Source of the DNA: an uncultured Coriobacteriaceae bacterium
GTDB taxonomy: Bacteria; Actinomycetota; Coriobacteriia; Coriobacteriales; Atopobiaceae
Assembly: GCA_902798915.1 (NCBI GenBank)
Contig: CADBYM010000051.1
Coordinates: forward strand, 1 to 40,499
DNA length: 40,499 nucleotides
Reading direction: 5' to 3'
Position numbers and translations under genes: made by a program. Each line of letters begins with the position of its first letter. Position 1 is the stretch's first letter. Below are positions 17,871-26,070 of the stretch, piece by piece. The notes beneath the pieces are model-generated. The model saw only the letters and a list, made by a program, of their open reading frames with translations. It had not been told where the DNA came from and searched no databases.

Positions 17871-18186
17871 TGATTGAGGAGGTTCCCTTGTCGGCGAGAA
17901 AGCTTAAGGCTTTGCAGTCAGAAACGGGTCGATTGCGCATTTGCAACAAGAAGTGGGGCGACCAACGCCTGTCACAGGTGCGAGTTGGGCCTGCTTCGTA
18001 ATCATTGACGGCGCAGATATGTGGCATTTGCATACGAGCAGGGGCGAAAACGGGCGAAAACGTCATTATTGCACGCTGTAGTTTGCGGAATTGAGGTTGA
18101 CGGAGAGGCGGTGGAGCCGTACCCTCTTATAAATATATAGTCAGGCTTATTATGCCGGAAAGACGCGCCGTCGAAAGGAAGCTCAA
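17871..18186. other. Leader and promoter region of the surface protein
   Basis: These 316 nt hold no convincing gene. An open frame of 65 codons from 17804 runs out of the giant repeat to 18001 but has no ribosome binding site. The segment 18125-18155 is AT-rich (TATAAATATATAG, then TTATTATG) and probably contains the promoter, but no well-spaced -35 can be assigned. AAGGAAG precedes the ATG at 18187. Confidence 0.35.
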
Positions 18187-19563
18187 ATGGACAATAGGTT
18201 TGGCACGAGGTCAAAGCGTGCGATTGCGTTCGTCGCCGTGCTGCTCGTGCTCGTAGGTGCCATTGGAATCTTGGCTCGCCCTGCTTGGGCGGCCGCTACC
18301 TACACGGTGAAGCTTTTGTACGTGCCCGAATCAGGCCCAGAAGACGCGCAAGAGGTTGCTCGCAAGGAGGGCGTGACCGAGTTCCCCTGCAAGTGGGAGG
18401 GAGATGAGGCGGAGGCAGTCGACAAGTCGATTCAGACGATTCTCGATGACGATGCGACCATTACTCACGTGAATGACATTTCTGTAGAGAGCGCTCAGAC
18501 CACATCTACGATCGCAGAGTTCTCGACGGAAAATGGCGTCGTCAGTCAGGAGTTACAGGTAGAGGTCGTCACAGTCAAGGAGCAATTCATCACAGCCGCA
18601 GATGTCGACGGCAAAGTGGATGAGACGGGCAAGAAGGTCGAGGCCACGGTAAAGGATGAGGATGGCGAACCGATAGCCAGCGCTATCCTCAGCTATGCCG
18701 TCGTCGGGGAAGATGACTCCACCATTGACAAGGATGGCCAGCCCATCCAGGAGAACGACATTCTGAGCGTAGACAAGTCGACCGGCGCGCTTACGTTCAA
18801 GAAGGCGGGTACCGCAACGGTGAGGGTCACAGCCGCTAAGTCCGATGAGTACGCCGAGGCCACCAAAGACGTTACGGTGACGGTCAAGGCAGTGGTTTCG
18901 TTCGACGCGAATGGCGGCGAGGGAACGATGGATCCCATCGAGGTCGACGGTACCGAAACCACTCTTCCGGCCAACACGTTCGAGCGCGACGGTTACGTGT
19001 TTACCGAATGGCAGGACAGTGTCGATCCGTCGAAAACATACACCGATAAGATCAAGACGGACACCAATGTGACCCTTAAGGCGCAGTGGACCGAGCAAGC
19101 ATACACGGTAGAGGTGACAGCAAGTCAGGGCGGCGTCGCGACGGCGAACCCCACCGAGGCCATTGCGGGTACGACGATCAACCTTACGGCCACTCCGAGC
19201 GAGGGTTACACCTTCAAGGGATGGAGCACCACCACGTCAGACGTGGTCATCAGCGACACGACCGCGCAGGAGACTACCTTCGTGATGCCGGGCAGCGACG
19301 TCACGGTGCAGGCGGACTTTGAGCCCATCCCAGAAGTCACGCTTTCCTTCGACGCGAATGGCGGTACGGGAACGATGGATCCCATCACGGCACTGAAGGG
19401 CGACACAGTCAAGCTTCCCGTGAACGCCTTCACGCGCGAGGGCTACGCCTTCATGGGTTGGAACACCAAGGCTGACGGAAGTGGTGCGAGCTTCAGTGAT
19501 GGGACGTACCCTCACCTTCGAGAAGAACGCCGACGATGCCAAGGGTTCCATGGACAAGGTTGA
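18187..19563 (+). CDS. Surface repeat protein, 5' part (signal peptide, Ig-like and InlB-type repeats), frameshifted
   Basis: This part has a signal peptide with a hydrophobic core and a cleavage site near AWA-A (residues 34-36). An unrecognised domain is followed by a bacterial Ig-like (Big2) domain at about residues 130-235 ending in TATVRVTAAKSDEY. Then come one Listeria-Bacteroides repeat (VVSFDANGGEGTM to LKAQW), a related Flg_new_2-type repeat with GYTFKGWSTTT and FVMPGSDVTVQADF, and most of a second B repeat. The reading frame leaves the repeat pattern after FSDGT (around 19506) and ends in unrelated residues at 19563. The continuation lies in another frame at 19481-21655. As read, the product would be secreted but not anchored. 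Confidence 0.8.
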   Translation: MDNRFGTRSKRAIAFVAVLLVLVGAIGILARPAWAAATYTVKLLYVPESGPEDAQEVARKEGVTEFPCKWEGDEAEAVDKSIQTILDDDATITHVNDISVESAQTTSTIAEFSTENGVVSQELQVEVVTVKEQFITAADVDGKVDETGKKVEATVKDEDGEPIASAILSYAVVGEDDSTIDKDGQPIQENDILSVDKSTGALTFKKAGTATVRVTAAKSDEYAEATKDVTVTVKAVVSFDANGGEGTMDPIEVDGTETTLPANTFERDGYVFTEWQDSVDPSKTYTDKIKTDTNVTLKAQWTEQAYTVEVTASQGGVATANPTEAIAGTTINLTATPSEGYTFKGWSTTTSDVVISDTTAQETTFVMPGSDVTVQADFEPIPEVTLSFDANGGTGTMDPITALKGDTVKLPVNAFTREGYAFMGWNTKADGSGASFSDGTYPHLREERRRCQGFHGQG

Positions 19564-19620
19564 GGTGCAGAAGGGGACAAGCGTCAAGCTTCCCGTGAAC
19601 GCCTTCACGCGCGAGGGCTA
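19408..19620 (+). repeat. Recombined repeat junction causing the frameshift
   Basis: Bases 19408-19506 are identical to 20549-20647 (99 nt). The next 114 bases (19507-19620) match 20473-20586 with two differences. The junction GGGACG|TACCC thus joins the end of a 175-nt unit to the start of another copy. Because 175 is not a multiple of three, the junction puts the two sides out of frame. Confidence 0.85.
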
Positions 19621-21655
19621 TAAGTTCAGCGGCTGGAACACCGATCCCAAGGGCAAGGGCACGTCGCACAAGAACGCGGGCAGCGTCACGCTCAGCAGCG
19701 ACACCACGTTATACGCGCAGTGGACGGTATCCAAGAAGTCAAAGGTCACGATCACCTTCGACAAGAACGAAGAGGACGCTACCGGCGAGATGGAGTCGAT
19801 TAGCGGAACGACCAAAGATTGGAATGCAACGAAGCAGCGCTGGCAGTGGAGTACCGAGCTGCCAAAGAACAAGTTCAAACTTATAGGCCACGACTTCGCC
19901 GGTTGGAACACCAAGGCGGATGGCAGCGGCACTTCTTTGAAGGGCGAAGCAAAGGTAGTCATTCGTGCCAGTGTTACCCTCTATGCTCAGTGGAAGACAG
20001 CCGATCCCGTTACCGTCACCTTCGATGCAAATGCCAGCGATGCTGAGGGCGAGATGGACGCTATATCGGTCGAGAAGGGCGCGAAGACCAAACTCACCGC
20101 AAATGCCTTCACGCGTTCGGGCTACGTCTTCCTCAACTGGAACACCAAGGCGGATGGTTCCGGCACGACCATCAAGGATGAGGCGACCGTTACGGTGAAT
20201 GCCAGCGTCACGCTCTATGCGCAGTGGGGCACGATTACCGTCTCGTTCGACAAGAACGCCTCCAATGCCAAGGGCAAGATGGATTCCATTACCGTTGACA
20301 AGAAGGGTGACAAGGTCAAGCTACCTGCAAATGCCTTTACCCGTGCGGGCTATACGTTCGAGACTTGGAACACGAAGCCTGACGGCAGCGGCACGACCGT
20401 TCATGACGGGGCGACCGTTACGGTGAATGCCAGCGTCACGCTGTACGCGCAGTGGGGTGCTCCCACTACGGTTACCCTCACCTTCGAAAAGAACGCCGAC
20501 GATGCCAAGGGTTCCATGGTCAAGGTTGAGGTGCAGAAGGGGACAAGCGTCAAGCTTCCCGTGAACGCCTTCACGCGCGAGGGCTACGCCTTCATGGGTT
20601 GGAACACCAAGGCTGACGGAAGTGGTGCGAGCTTCAGTGATGGGACGGGTGGAACTCCCATCAAGCCGGGCTACGTGCGCCTGACGTTCGACAAGAACGC
20701 CGATGATGCGACGGGCGAGATGGACTACGTCGAGGTTGAGAAGGGAAGCAGCGTGACGCTTCCCGCCAACACCTTCGTGCGCAGCGGCCACTACTTCGAG
20801 AGCTGGAACACCAAGGCCGACGGATCGGGCGTCAGACTCAGGAATGGCGCTTCCGTAAAGATCAATGCCAGTGCCACCCTCTACGCGCAGTGGGCTGAGG
20901 GCGAAGACCCCAACCCTGGCGGCTCCAGTGCAGATCCTTCCGGTGGGGATAGTTCCTCTGCGGATGCCTCTCCTGCGAATGCGTATGGCGACAGGGTGCC
21001 CGTCATGAGCACAAGCGTCGGCGGGCAGCTGATGTCGAGAACCACTGAGGTTACCTACATGATTTCGCAGCAAATATCCGGTGATGCTACTTCGATTCGC
21101 ATGTGGTTTGACCTCGAGAACGTCATGCAGTACACCACCGGCGCAGATCAGGTTATCGTGCGCGTGAAGGACGGCGAAGGCCTCTCGCCGATGGTTGACA
21201 TCCAGGGCCAGACGCTCTCTTGGTACAAGGCTGATGACGAGGTTGCGAATCTGCGTGGCAAGACCGTCCAGATTATCTTCAAGGCCAAGGTCATTGACGG
21301 TGTAGGCCTTGATGATTATGTCACCGGTAGCGGAAGCGTGGCCGAGATTCCGTACTACTCCACCACCGAGTTCAACAACGCCGGGTCTGAGCGCACCGTC
21401 GAGTCGGACGAGAAGGTCATCAAGATTTCGCTGGGCAGGACTAGCGACGGGAGCAACAGCAACAGTAGTAGTGGCTCCTCCACCTCGAATTCGACAACCA
21501 GGTCGACTACGCGCTCGACAACCTCCGCGACTGGTTCGTCGACGGCAAAGAAGACCCCTTCCACGGGTGACGCCACTTCCGTGGTTGGCATGCTGGCCGC
21601 AGGCATCAGCGGTCTGGGCGTGGCGTTCGCAGGTTTGAGGCGGCGCAAGCGTTAG
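19481..21655 (+). CDS. Surface repeat protein, 3' part (six InlB-type repeats, D2-like domain, sorting signal)
   Basis: The frame that follows the junction encodes six Listeria-Bacteroides beta-grasp repeats, each with a start like VTVTFDANASDAEGEMD, a central GY-F--WNTKADGSG and an end ASVTLYAQW. A Ser/Gly/Pro linker then leads to a domain resembling the fimbrial isopeptide-forming D2 fold (VTYMISQQISGDATSI onward). After a Ser/Thr-rich stalk, the C-terminus carries TPSTGD, a hydrophobic helix and RRRKR. That is a cell-wall sorting signal with Thr in place of the usual Leu of LPXTG. There is no ribosome binding site or signal peptide for this part, so it is probably made only if the frame is restored. 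Together the two parts would give roughly 1,160 residues. Confidence 0.82.
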   Translation: MVRASVMGRTLTFEKNADDAKGSMDKVEVQKGTSVKLPVNAFTREGYKFSGWNTDPKGKGTSHKNAGSVTLSSDTTLYAQWTVSKKSKVTITFDKNEEDATGEMESISGTTKDWNATKQRWQWSTELPKNKFKLIGHDFAGWNTKADGSGTSLKGEAKVVIRASVTLYAQWKTADPVTVTFDANASDAEGEMDAISVEKGAKTKLTANAFTRSGYVFLNWNTKADGSGTTIKDEATVTVNASVTLYAQWGTITVSFDKNASNAKGKMDSITVDKKGDKVKLPANAFTRAGYTFETWNTKPDGSGTTVHDGATVTVNASVTLYAQWGAPTTVTLTFEKNADDAKGSMVKVEVQKGTSVKLPVNAFTREGYAFMGWNTKADGSGASFSDGTGGTPIKPGYVRLTFDKNADDATGEMDYVEVEKGSSVTLPANTFVRSGHYFESWNTKADGSGVRLRNGASVKINASATLYAQWAEGEDPNPGGSSADPSGGDSSSADASPANAYGDRVPVMSTSVGGQLMSRTTEVTYMISQQISGDATSIRMWFDLENVMQYTTGADQVIVRVKDGEGLSPMVDIQGQTLSWYKADDEVANLRGKTVQIIFKAKVIDGVGLDDYVTGSGSVAEIPYYSTTEFNNAGSERTVESDEKVIKISLGRTSDGSNSNSSSGSSTSNSTTRSTTRSTTSATGSSTAKKTPSTGDATSVVGMLAAGISGLGVAFAGLRRRKR
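20473..20647 (+). repeat. 175-nt repeat unit matching the frameshift junction
   Basis: This in-frame copy spans TACCCTCACC to GATGGGACG and covers most of the fifth B repeat in the 3' part. Its two halves reappear in reversed order at 19507-19620 and 19408-19506. It marks the likely donor or partner in the recombination described there. Confidence 0.8.
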
Positions 21656-21686
21656 GGCTGTCGCATCGACCCTCCCTCGGGAGTAT

Positions 21687-21725
21687 GTGCCACAAGGGGG
21701 ACGTCCCCTTTGTGGCACCTTTTTT
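21687..21725 (+). terminator. Strong intrinsic terminator just upstream of gatC
   Basis: GTGCCACA... at 21687-21702 pairs with 21703-21718 over 16 positions with one G-T pair, and is followed by CCTTTTTT. It lies 31 nt after the surface protein stop and ends 16 nt before the gatC ATG. It is a convincing rho-independent terminator for the surface gene, but it leaves no room for a gatC promoter downstream. Confidence 0.85.
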
Positions 21726-21741
21726 GGCAAAGGAGGGACTG

Positions 21742-22080
21742 ATGGCCCTTACACGCGAAGACGTGCGCGACATAGCCGATTATGCGCGTATCGCTCTCGA
21801 CAAGCGGGAACTCGACGAGATGACCTCTTATCTCAACGAGGCCATCGAGATGCTCCAACCCATTCGCGAATACGACCTTGCGGGTGTGGTGCCTACGTAT
21901 CATCCCATTGGCGATCTCTGCAATGTAATGGCACCCGACGAGCCAGATGCTCACGGGCGCGCGCTTGCCATTGACGTTGCGCTCGGCAACGCGGGCGCTA
22001 CGCGTGACCGAGCGTTTCGTGTACCGTCCATCTTGGGCAATGGGGAGGTTGACGGCCGATGCCAAACATCAGCGAGCTGA
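21742..22080 (+). CDS. gatC: Asp-tRNA(Asn)/Glu-tRNA(Gln) amidotransferase subunit C
   Basis: The 112-residue GatC stabilises GatA on GatB. The sequence MALTREDVRDIADYARIAL and the block REYDLAGVVPTYHPI match the family, where the chain wraps between the two partners. ATG at 21742 has GGAGGG upstream; an in-frame ATG at 21685 would place the terminator hairpin inside the coding region and has no usable ribosome binding site. Length is slightly above the usual 95-100 residues. The last 22 nt overlap the gatA start, indicating coupled translation. Confidence 0.92.
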   Translation: MALTREDVRDIADYARIALDKRELDEMTSYLNEAIEMLQPIREYDLAGVVPTYHPIGDLCNVMAPDEPDAHGRALAIDVALGNAGATRDRAFRVPSILGNGEVDGRCQTSAS

Positions 22081-23570
22081 GCGCTGCCCAGATTGCATAC
22101 GGCGTGACGTGCGGTGACTTTACTGCCGTCGAAGTAGCACAGGCCTCTTTGGATGCAATCGAGGCGCGTGAGCCCGAGGTTCAGGCTTTCTTGGAGATTA
22201 GCGGTGACCTTGCGCTGGCGATTGCGGCAAAGACCGATGAGCGCCGTGCGCGGTGCGCTCCGCTGGGGTCGCTTGCGGGCGTTCCCGTAGCCTTCAAGGA
22301 CAACATGCAACTCGTGGGAACGCGCACCACCTGTGCAAGTCGCATGCTTGAGCACTTCGACTCTCCCTTCACGGCCACGTGTGTACAGCGCCTGCTTGAC
22401 GCGGGTGCCACGCCGGTCGGCAAGACCAACATGGACGAGTTTGCGTTCGGGTCGTCTACCGAGTCGAGCGCCTTCCATCGTACATGCAACCCTTGGGACA
22501 CACAGCGCGTGCCAGGAGGCTCGTCGGGCGGAAGCGCGGCGGCGGTCGCGGCAGGTGAAGTGCCCATTGCGCTTGGGTCAGACACAGGCGGTTCGATTCG
22601 GCAGCCTGCGAGCTTCTGCGGGGTTGTGGGGATGAAGCCCAGCTATGGTGTGGTGAGTCGCTATGGAGTGGTGGCATTTGGCTCGTCTCTTGACCAGGTG
22701 GGTCCCTTCGGACGGTGCGTATCTGACGTCGCGCTCACGATGAATGCGCTGGTTGCAGGTGGCAGGGATCCGCTTGATTCCACGTCGCAGGCGATGTCTG
22801 CCGGCTTTCTCGATAACCTTGAGCAGCCGGTGGAGGGCATCCGTGTGGGGGTCATCACGTCTTTGATGGAACATGAGGCCCTGAGCGCGGAGGTGCGTAC
22901 CGCCCTCGCCGAAGCGTGTGCTGCGCTCGAGGCGCAGGGTGCGCGGCTGGTGGAGGTCGAGCTTCGTCACATGGAAGCCGCCATCGCTGCCTACTACGTC
23001 ATCGGGCCTGCGGAGGCGTTCAGCAATCTCGCACGGTTCGATGGCGTGCGGTATGGTTTTCGGGCGCCGGACTGTGCGACGCTTGCCGAGCAGACGGCGC
23101 GTTCGCGGGCGTATGGCTTCGGCGCCGAGGCGAAGCGTCGTCAGTTATTGGGCGCCTATCTGCTTGCGTCGGGCGTCTATGATCGGTATTACTATCCTGC
23201 CCAGCAAGTCCGCACGCTCATCACGAACGACTATCGGGACGCCTTCATGCGTTGCGACGTTCTGCTGCTCCCCGCAGCACCCACGACGGCATTTCGCTTC
23301 GGAGAGATGAGCAGCCCCACACAGATGTACGCGCAAGATCTCTTTACGATTTCGAATAACATTGCCGGCAATGCTGGCGTATGCGTTCCCATTGGCTTGG
23401 GCGTGCAGTCCCTCATGCCGATTGCGGCGCAGCTTCAAGGTCCGGCGTTTAAGGATCACGTCCTCCTGCGTGTTGCCCGTGCGTTGGAGCGCGGTATGGA
23501 GGAGGCAGGTCGCATGCGGCCTGGGGTTGTGGCGCCAGCGTTTGCGAGGAGGGGAGGTGTGCTCGCATGA
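22059..23570 (+). CDS. gatA: Amidotransferase subunit A (amidase)
   Basis: The 503-residue subunit releases ammonia from glutamine for transfer to mischarged Glu-tRNA(Gln) or Asp-tRNA(Asn). The amidase-signature triad is visible: K80 in PVAFKDN, S155 in PGGSSGGSAAAVAAG and S179 in SDTGGSIRQPA. The substrate-binding motif GVVGMKPSYGVVSRYGV follows. The start ATG at 22059 lies inside gatC with GGGAGG upstream. The end overlaps gatB by 4 nt (ATGA). Length fits the family (about 485-500). Confidence 0.96.
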   Translation: MPNISELSAAQIAYGVTCGDFTAVEVAQASLDAIEAREPEVQAFLEISGDLALAIAAKTDERRARCAPLGSLAGVPVAFKDNMQLVGTRTTCASRMLEHFDSPFTATCVQRLLDAGATPVGKTNMDEFAFGSSTESSAFHRTCNPWDTQRVPGGSSGGSAAAVAAGEVPIALGSDTGGSIRQPASFCGVVGMKPSYGVVSRYGVVAFGSSLDQVGPFGRCVSDVALTMNALVAGGRDPLDSTSQAMSAGFLDNLEQPVEGIRVGVITSLMEHEALSAEVRTALAEACAALEAQGARLVEVELRHMEAAIAAYYVIGPAEAFSNLARFDGVRYGFRAPDCATLAEQTARSRAYGFGAEAKRRQLLGAYLLASGVYDRYYYPAQQVRTLITNDYRDAFMRCDVLLLPAAPTTAFRFGEMSSPTQMYAQDLFTISNNIAGNAGVCVPIGLGVQSLMPIAAQLQGPAFKDHVLLRVARALERGMEEAGRMRPGVVAPAFARRGGVLA

Positions 23571-25081
23571 GGCTGCTCCGGGAGGTGCTGCGCGATTGGG
23601 AGGCCGTCATAGGGCTTGAGGTTCATACCGAGTTGACGACGCTCAAGACGAAGATGTTCTGCGACTGTCGGTTGAGCCACGACGATCCGCCCAACTCCAA
23701 CGTCTGTCCCGTGTGTCTGGGCATGCCGGGTGCCCTTCCCGTACCCAACGAGAAGGCCATCGAGTACATTGTGATGGCCGGTCTTGCCACTGATTGCCAG
23801 ATTCAGCGTCGGTCGCTCTTCTATCGCAAGCATTACTTCTATCCCGACATGTCAAAGAACTTCCAGACCACGCAGGGCCCGGTCGCGTTCTGCATGCATG
23901 GGCACCTTGACCTCGAGGTCACGGGAGAAGGCGCTACGGAACGTCCCGACTTTACGGTGGAGAAGGACCCTGACGGTGGCTACATGGCGTCAATCCGCAT
24001 CCTGCGCATTCACATGGAGGAGGACGCCGCCAAGATGGTGCATGTTGGCGGTTCCGAGGGGCGCATCGCGAGCGCCACGGAGAGTCTCATCGACTACAAC
24101 CGATGCGGGACGCCCCTCATAGAGTTGGTCACGCAGCCAGATTTGCGCACGCCGGAAGAGGCACGAGTCTTTATGGAACGGCTTCGGCAGACCTTCCTCA
24201 CGCTGGGCATTTCCGACTGTTCGTTGGAAAGTGGCTCCATGCGGTGCGATGGCAACGTGAGCATCCGTCGTCGTGGCGCACGGGGTTTGGGCACCAAGAC
24301 CGAGATGAAGAACATCAACTCCTTTAAGTCGTTGCATGACGCGCTCGCATACGAGATCTGCCGTCAGGCGGAGGTGCTCGAGGCGGGTGGAGTCGTGCGT
24401 CAGGAGACGCGCCACTGGGAGCCGAGCAAACGACGTACCGTGGTGATGCGCGTCAAGGAGACGGCGGATGACTATCGCATGTATCCGGACCCCGATCTCG
24501 CGCCATTTTGCCTCTCCGATGACTTCGTTGCACGCTGCAGGGCGCGCGTGCCCGAGTTGCCGCTCGAAAAGCGCGACCGCTTCGTGGTGGCCTATGCGCT
24601 TAAGCGTGCCGATGCCGCGCAACTTGCCGCAGACCCGCGGGTCGCGTCCTTCTTCGAGGAGGCGGCTTGCGCCGTAGCCAAGGAACATGTGCCCATGGTC
24701 GCCAACGTGATCATCAACCTTCTGTCGGCGACCAAGGCCGTGACGTCCGCGCAGGTTGCCAGTCTTGCCACGCTTCTTGCCACAGATGCCATAACGTTCA
24801 TGCAGGCACGTGAGGTGCTCGAGCTCGTGGACGGAACCGGCGATGATCCCCAGAGGTTGGTCGACGAGCGCGGCATGCGACAGAGCACCGATACGGAAGC
24901 ACTTGCGGCGACCGTTGATGAGGTTCTGGCGCGCTGTGTCGATCAGGTGCGACAGTATCGTGAGGGAAACAAAAAAGTCATTGGCTATTTGGTGGGCCAA
25001 TGTATGAGGACCTCGCGTGGCACGGGAAACCCGAAGCTCTTCAACACAATCTTGTGCGAACGATTGGCCCAAGAGGGATAG
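23567..25081 (+). CDS. gatB: Amidotransferase subunit B (tRNA-binding kinase/transamidase)
   Basis: The 504-residue GatB phosphorylates the carboxyl of mischarged Glu- or Asp-tRNA and transfers ammonia delivered from GatA. The cradle domain begins WEAVIGLEVHTEL. Four cysteines (C32, C34, C47, C50) form the zinc site in MFCDCR and CPVCLGMPGA. Further conserved blocks are FYPDMSKNFQ, IHMEEDAAKM, DYNRCGTPLIE and ETRHWEPSKRRT. The C-terminal YqeY-like tail ends in GYLVGQCMRTSRGTGNP. The start overlaps the gatA stop (ATGA). The TAG stop lies in the loop of a hairpin at 25067-25093. Confidence 0.96.
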   Translation: MRLLREVLRDWEAVIGLEVHTELTTLKTKMFCDCRLSHDDPPNSNVCPVCLGMPGALPVPNEKAIEYIVMAGLATDCQIQRRSLFYRKHYFYPDMSKNFQTTQGPVAFCMHGHLDLEVTGEGATERPDFTVEKDPDGGYMASIRILRIHMEEDAAKMVHVGGSEGRIASATESLIDYNRCGTPLIELVTQPDLRTPEEARVFMERLRQTFLTLGISDCSLESGSMRCDGNVSIRRRGARGLGTKTEMKNINSFKSLHDALAYEICRQAEVLEAGGVVRQETRHWEPSKRRTVVMRVKETADDYRMYPDPDLAPFCLSDDFVARCRARVPELPLEKRDRFVVAYALKRADAAQLAADPRVASFFEEAACAVAKEHVPMVANVIINLLSATKAVTSAQVASLATLLATDAITFMQAREVLELVDGTGDDPQRLVDERGMRQSTDTEALAATVDEVLARCVDQVRQYREGNKKVIGYLVGQCMRTSRGTGNPKLFNTILCERLAQEG

Positions 25082-25093
25082 TCCCTCTTGGGC
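25067..25093 (+). terminator. 12-bp hairpin with the gatB stop codon in its loop
   Basis: GCCCAAGAGGGA (25067-25078) and TCCCTCTTGGGC (25082-25093) pair perfectly, and the three loop bases are exactly the TAG stop of gatB. There is no T-tract. It lies between convergent genes and may mark the operon end. Confidence 0.55.
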
Positions 25094-25120
25094 CCGCATG
25101 GGTCGTTATCAGATTGCTAG

Positions 25121-25561
25121 TTATCGCTCATTCAAATCCACGATTGCCAGCGTCTTGCCGAGCGGAGCGAGCAGTTTGATGAGCGTGTTGATCTGGGGGG
25201 AAATCTCGCAGCCCTCGATGCGACTGATCACCGACTGTCTGATGCCTGCCGCCTCTCCGAGTCGCGTCTGCGAGAACGAGTTATCGCGACGGATACGCGA
25301 GAGGCTCTTGAGCAGACGCATCTTCTCTTCGCCGACAATGTCAATCTCCTTGCCCATGGCACTGAGCTGCTCGGCATCGAAGGTGATGCCTCCCGGCCAA
25401 GAGATGCTTTCATCGTCGTGGCCGATCTCGAACGCGTTCAAATCTTGGTCGCTGCCGATACCGAGGTCTTGGGCAAGGTAGATGCGGGAAGCGCCCCCGT
25501 CGAACCAAACGACCAACTTGTTGGTAGCCACCGGAACTGCGGCGATTACCCTATCGCTCAT
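25121..25561 (-). CDS. DUF2442 plus XRE-type helix-turn-helix protein
   Basis: The 146-residue product has an N-terminal DUF2442 domain (about residues 5-70, with WFDGGASRIYLAQDL) and a C-terminal XRE helix-turn-helix (about 85-140, SQTRLGEAAGIRQSVISRIE). ATG at 25561 is preferred to a TTG four codons upstream, since GGGGG then lies 5 nt before the start. In many genomes DUF2442 genes accompany a DUF4160 gene in toxin-antitoxin-like pairs, and the HTH fusion suggests an autoregulator. No DUF4160 gene is visible upstream, only an AT-rich gene-free stretch. DNA-binding is a safe prediction; the rest is inference. Confidence 0.85.
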   Translation of the reverse strand: MSDRVIAAVPVATNKLVVWFDGGASRIYLAQDLGIGSDQDLNAFEIGHDDESISWPGGITFDAEQLSAMGKEIDIVGEEKMRLLKSLSRIRRDNSFSQTRLGEAAGIRQSVISRIEGCEISPQINTLIKLLAPLGKTLAIVDLNER

Positions 25562-26070
25562 TTTTACCCCCAATTACTCGAGAGGAATGCCTTTGTAACG
25601 CGATGGCTTTTCCCATTCCATTCTCGCGAATGACCAAGTTGAAATTATAGAGTGATTTCCATTTTCATGCTAGCGTTCTTGTGTCGGTTTCAAAGGGGAT
25701 TATTCGAGTTTCAAACTAGTTCAATTCTGAAGAGGGCTTGATTTTGTTCTTTCGAACGACAAATGGTGGCACTATTTTTGGTTCTTTTGTGCAGGTTGAG
25801 GCGGCAAAGAGGGTTGTGTTTGGCAAATATGAAGCAACTGAACATCGCTCAATTCCATAATATGCAGTACGCTTTGTCATGTGCTGCAAATGGTCCTCAA
25901 ATTATGCAAAACGAAGGCAACAATATACATTATTAATAATGCATAATAATACAAATCGTGATATACTTTACCTAGGTAAAGTATAATTGGTTGAGGAACA
26001 TAGAATCAACATAAGGCTTAAAACCACCACGCTGCCGAATCCGACGCACATGAGCCCTTGGGAGCGGGGT
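25562..26070. other. AT-rich gene-free segment of about 500 nt
   Basis: Composition drops well below the surrounding GC-rich DNA. TATAAT on the reverse strand at 25644-25649 may be the -10 of the HTH gene. Two palindromes lie at 25928-25941 and 25962-25985. A 35-codon frame from ATG 25829 to TAA 25936 has no properly spaced ribosome binding site. I see no RNA gene. The base content suggests acquired DNA or a decayed gene. Confidence 0.5.
25962..25985. promoter_or_regulatory. Perfect 24-nt palindrome centred on CCTAGG
   Basis: The arms around CCTAGG (25971-25974 and neighbours) read TATACTTTAC on one side and GTAAAGTATA on the other, with no mismatch. A second perfect 14-nt palindrome, CATTATTAATAATG, sits at 25928-25941. 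On the forward strand TGATATACT (25959-25967) is an extended -10 overlapping the palindrome, yet no forward gene follows. It looks like an operator for a dimeric regulator. Confidence 0.55.

Noticed and set aside
17804..18001. A 65-codon gene running out of the giant repeat
   Set aside because: No ribosome binding site, and the first third is repeat arm sequence that also reads open on the other arm, so it is likely incidental.
18900..20900. Regularly spaced repeats that could suggest a CRISPR array
   Set aside because: The repeats are about 200 nt, coding, in frame and degenerate; they are Listeria-Bacteroides protein repeats.
20321..21730. Open frame of 469 codons opposite the surface protein
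   Set aside because: It is an antisense shadow; its apparent repeats mirror the InlB-type repeats of the real gene.
23990..25099. Open frame of 369 codons opposite gatB
   Set aside because: It is the antisense of a complete gatB with all conserved blocks.
25829..25936. A 35-codon small gene in the AT-rich island
   Set aside because: There is no well-spaced ribosome binding site and no recognisable similarity.
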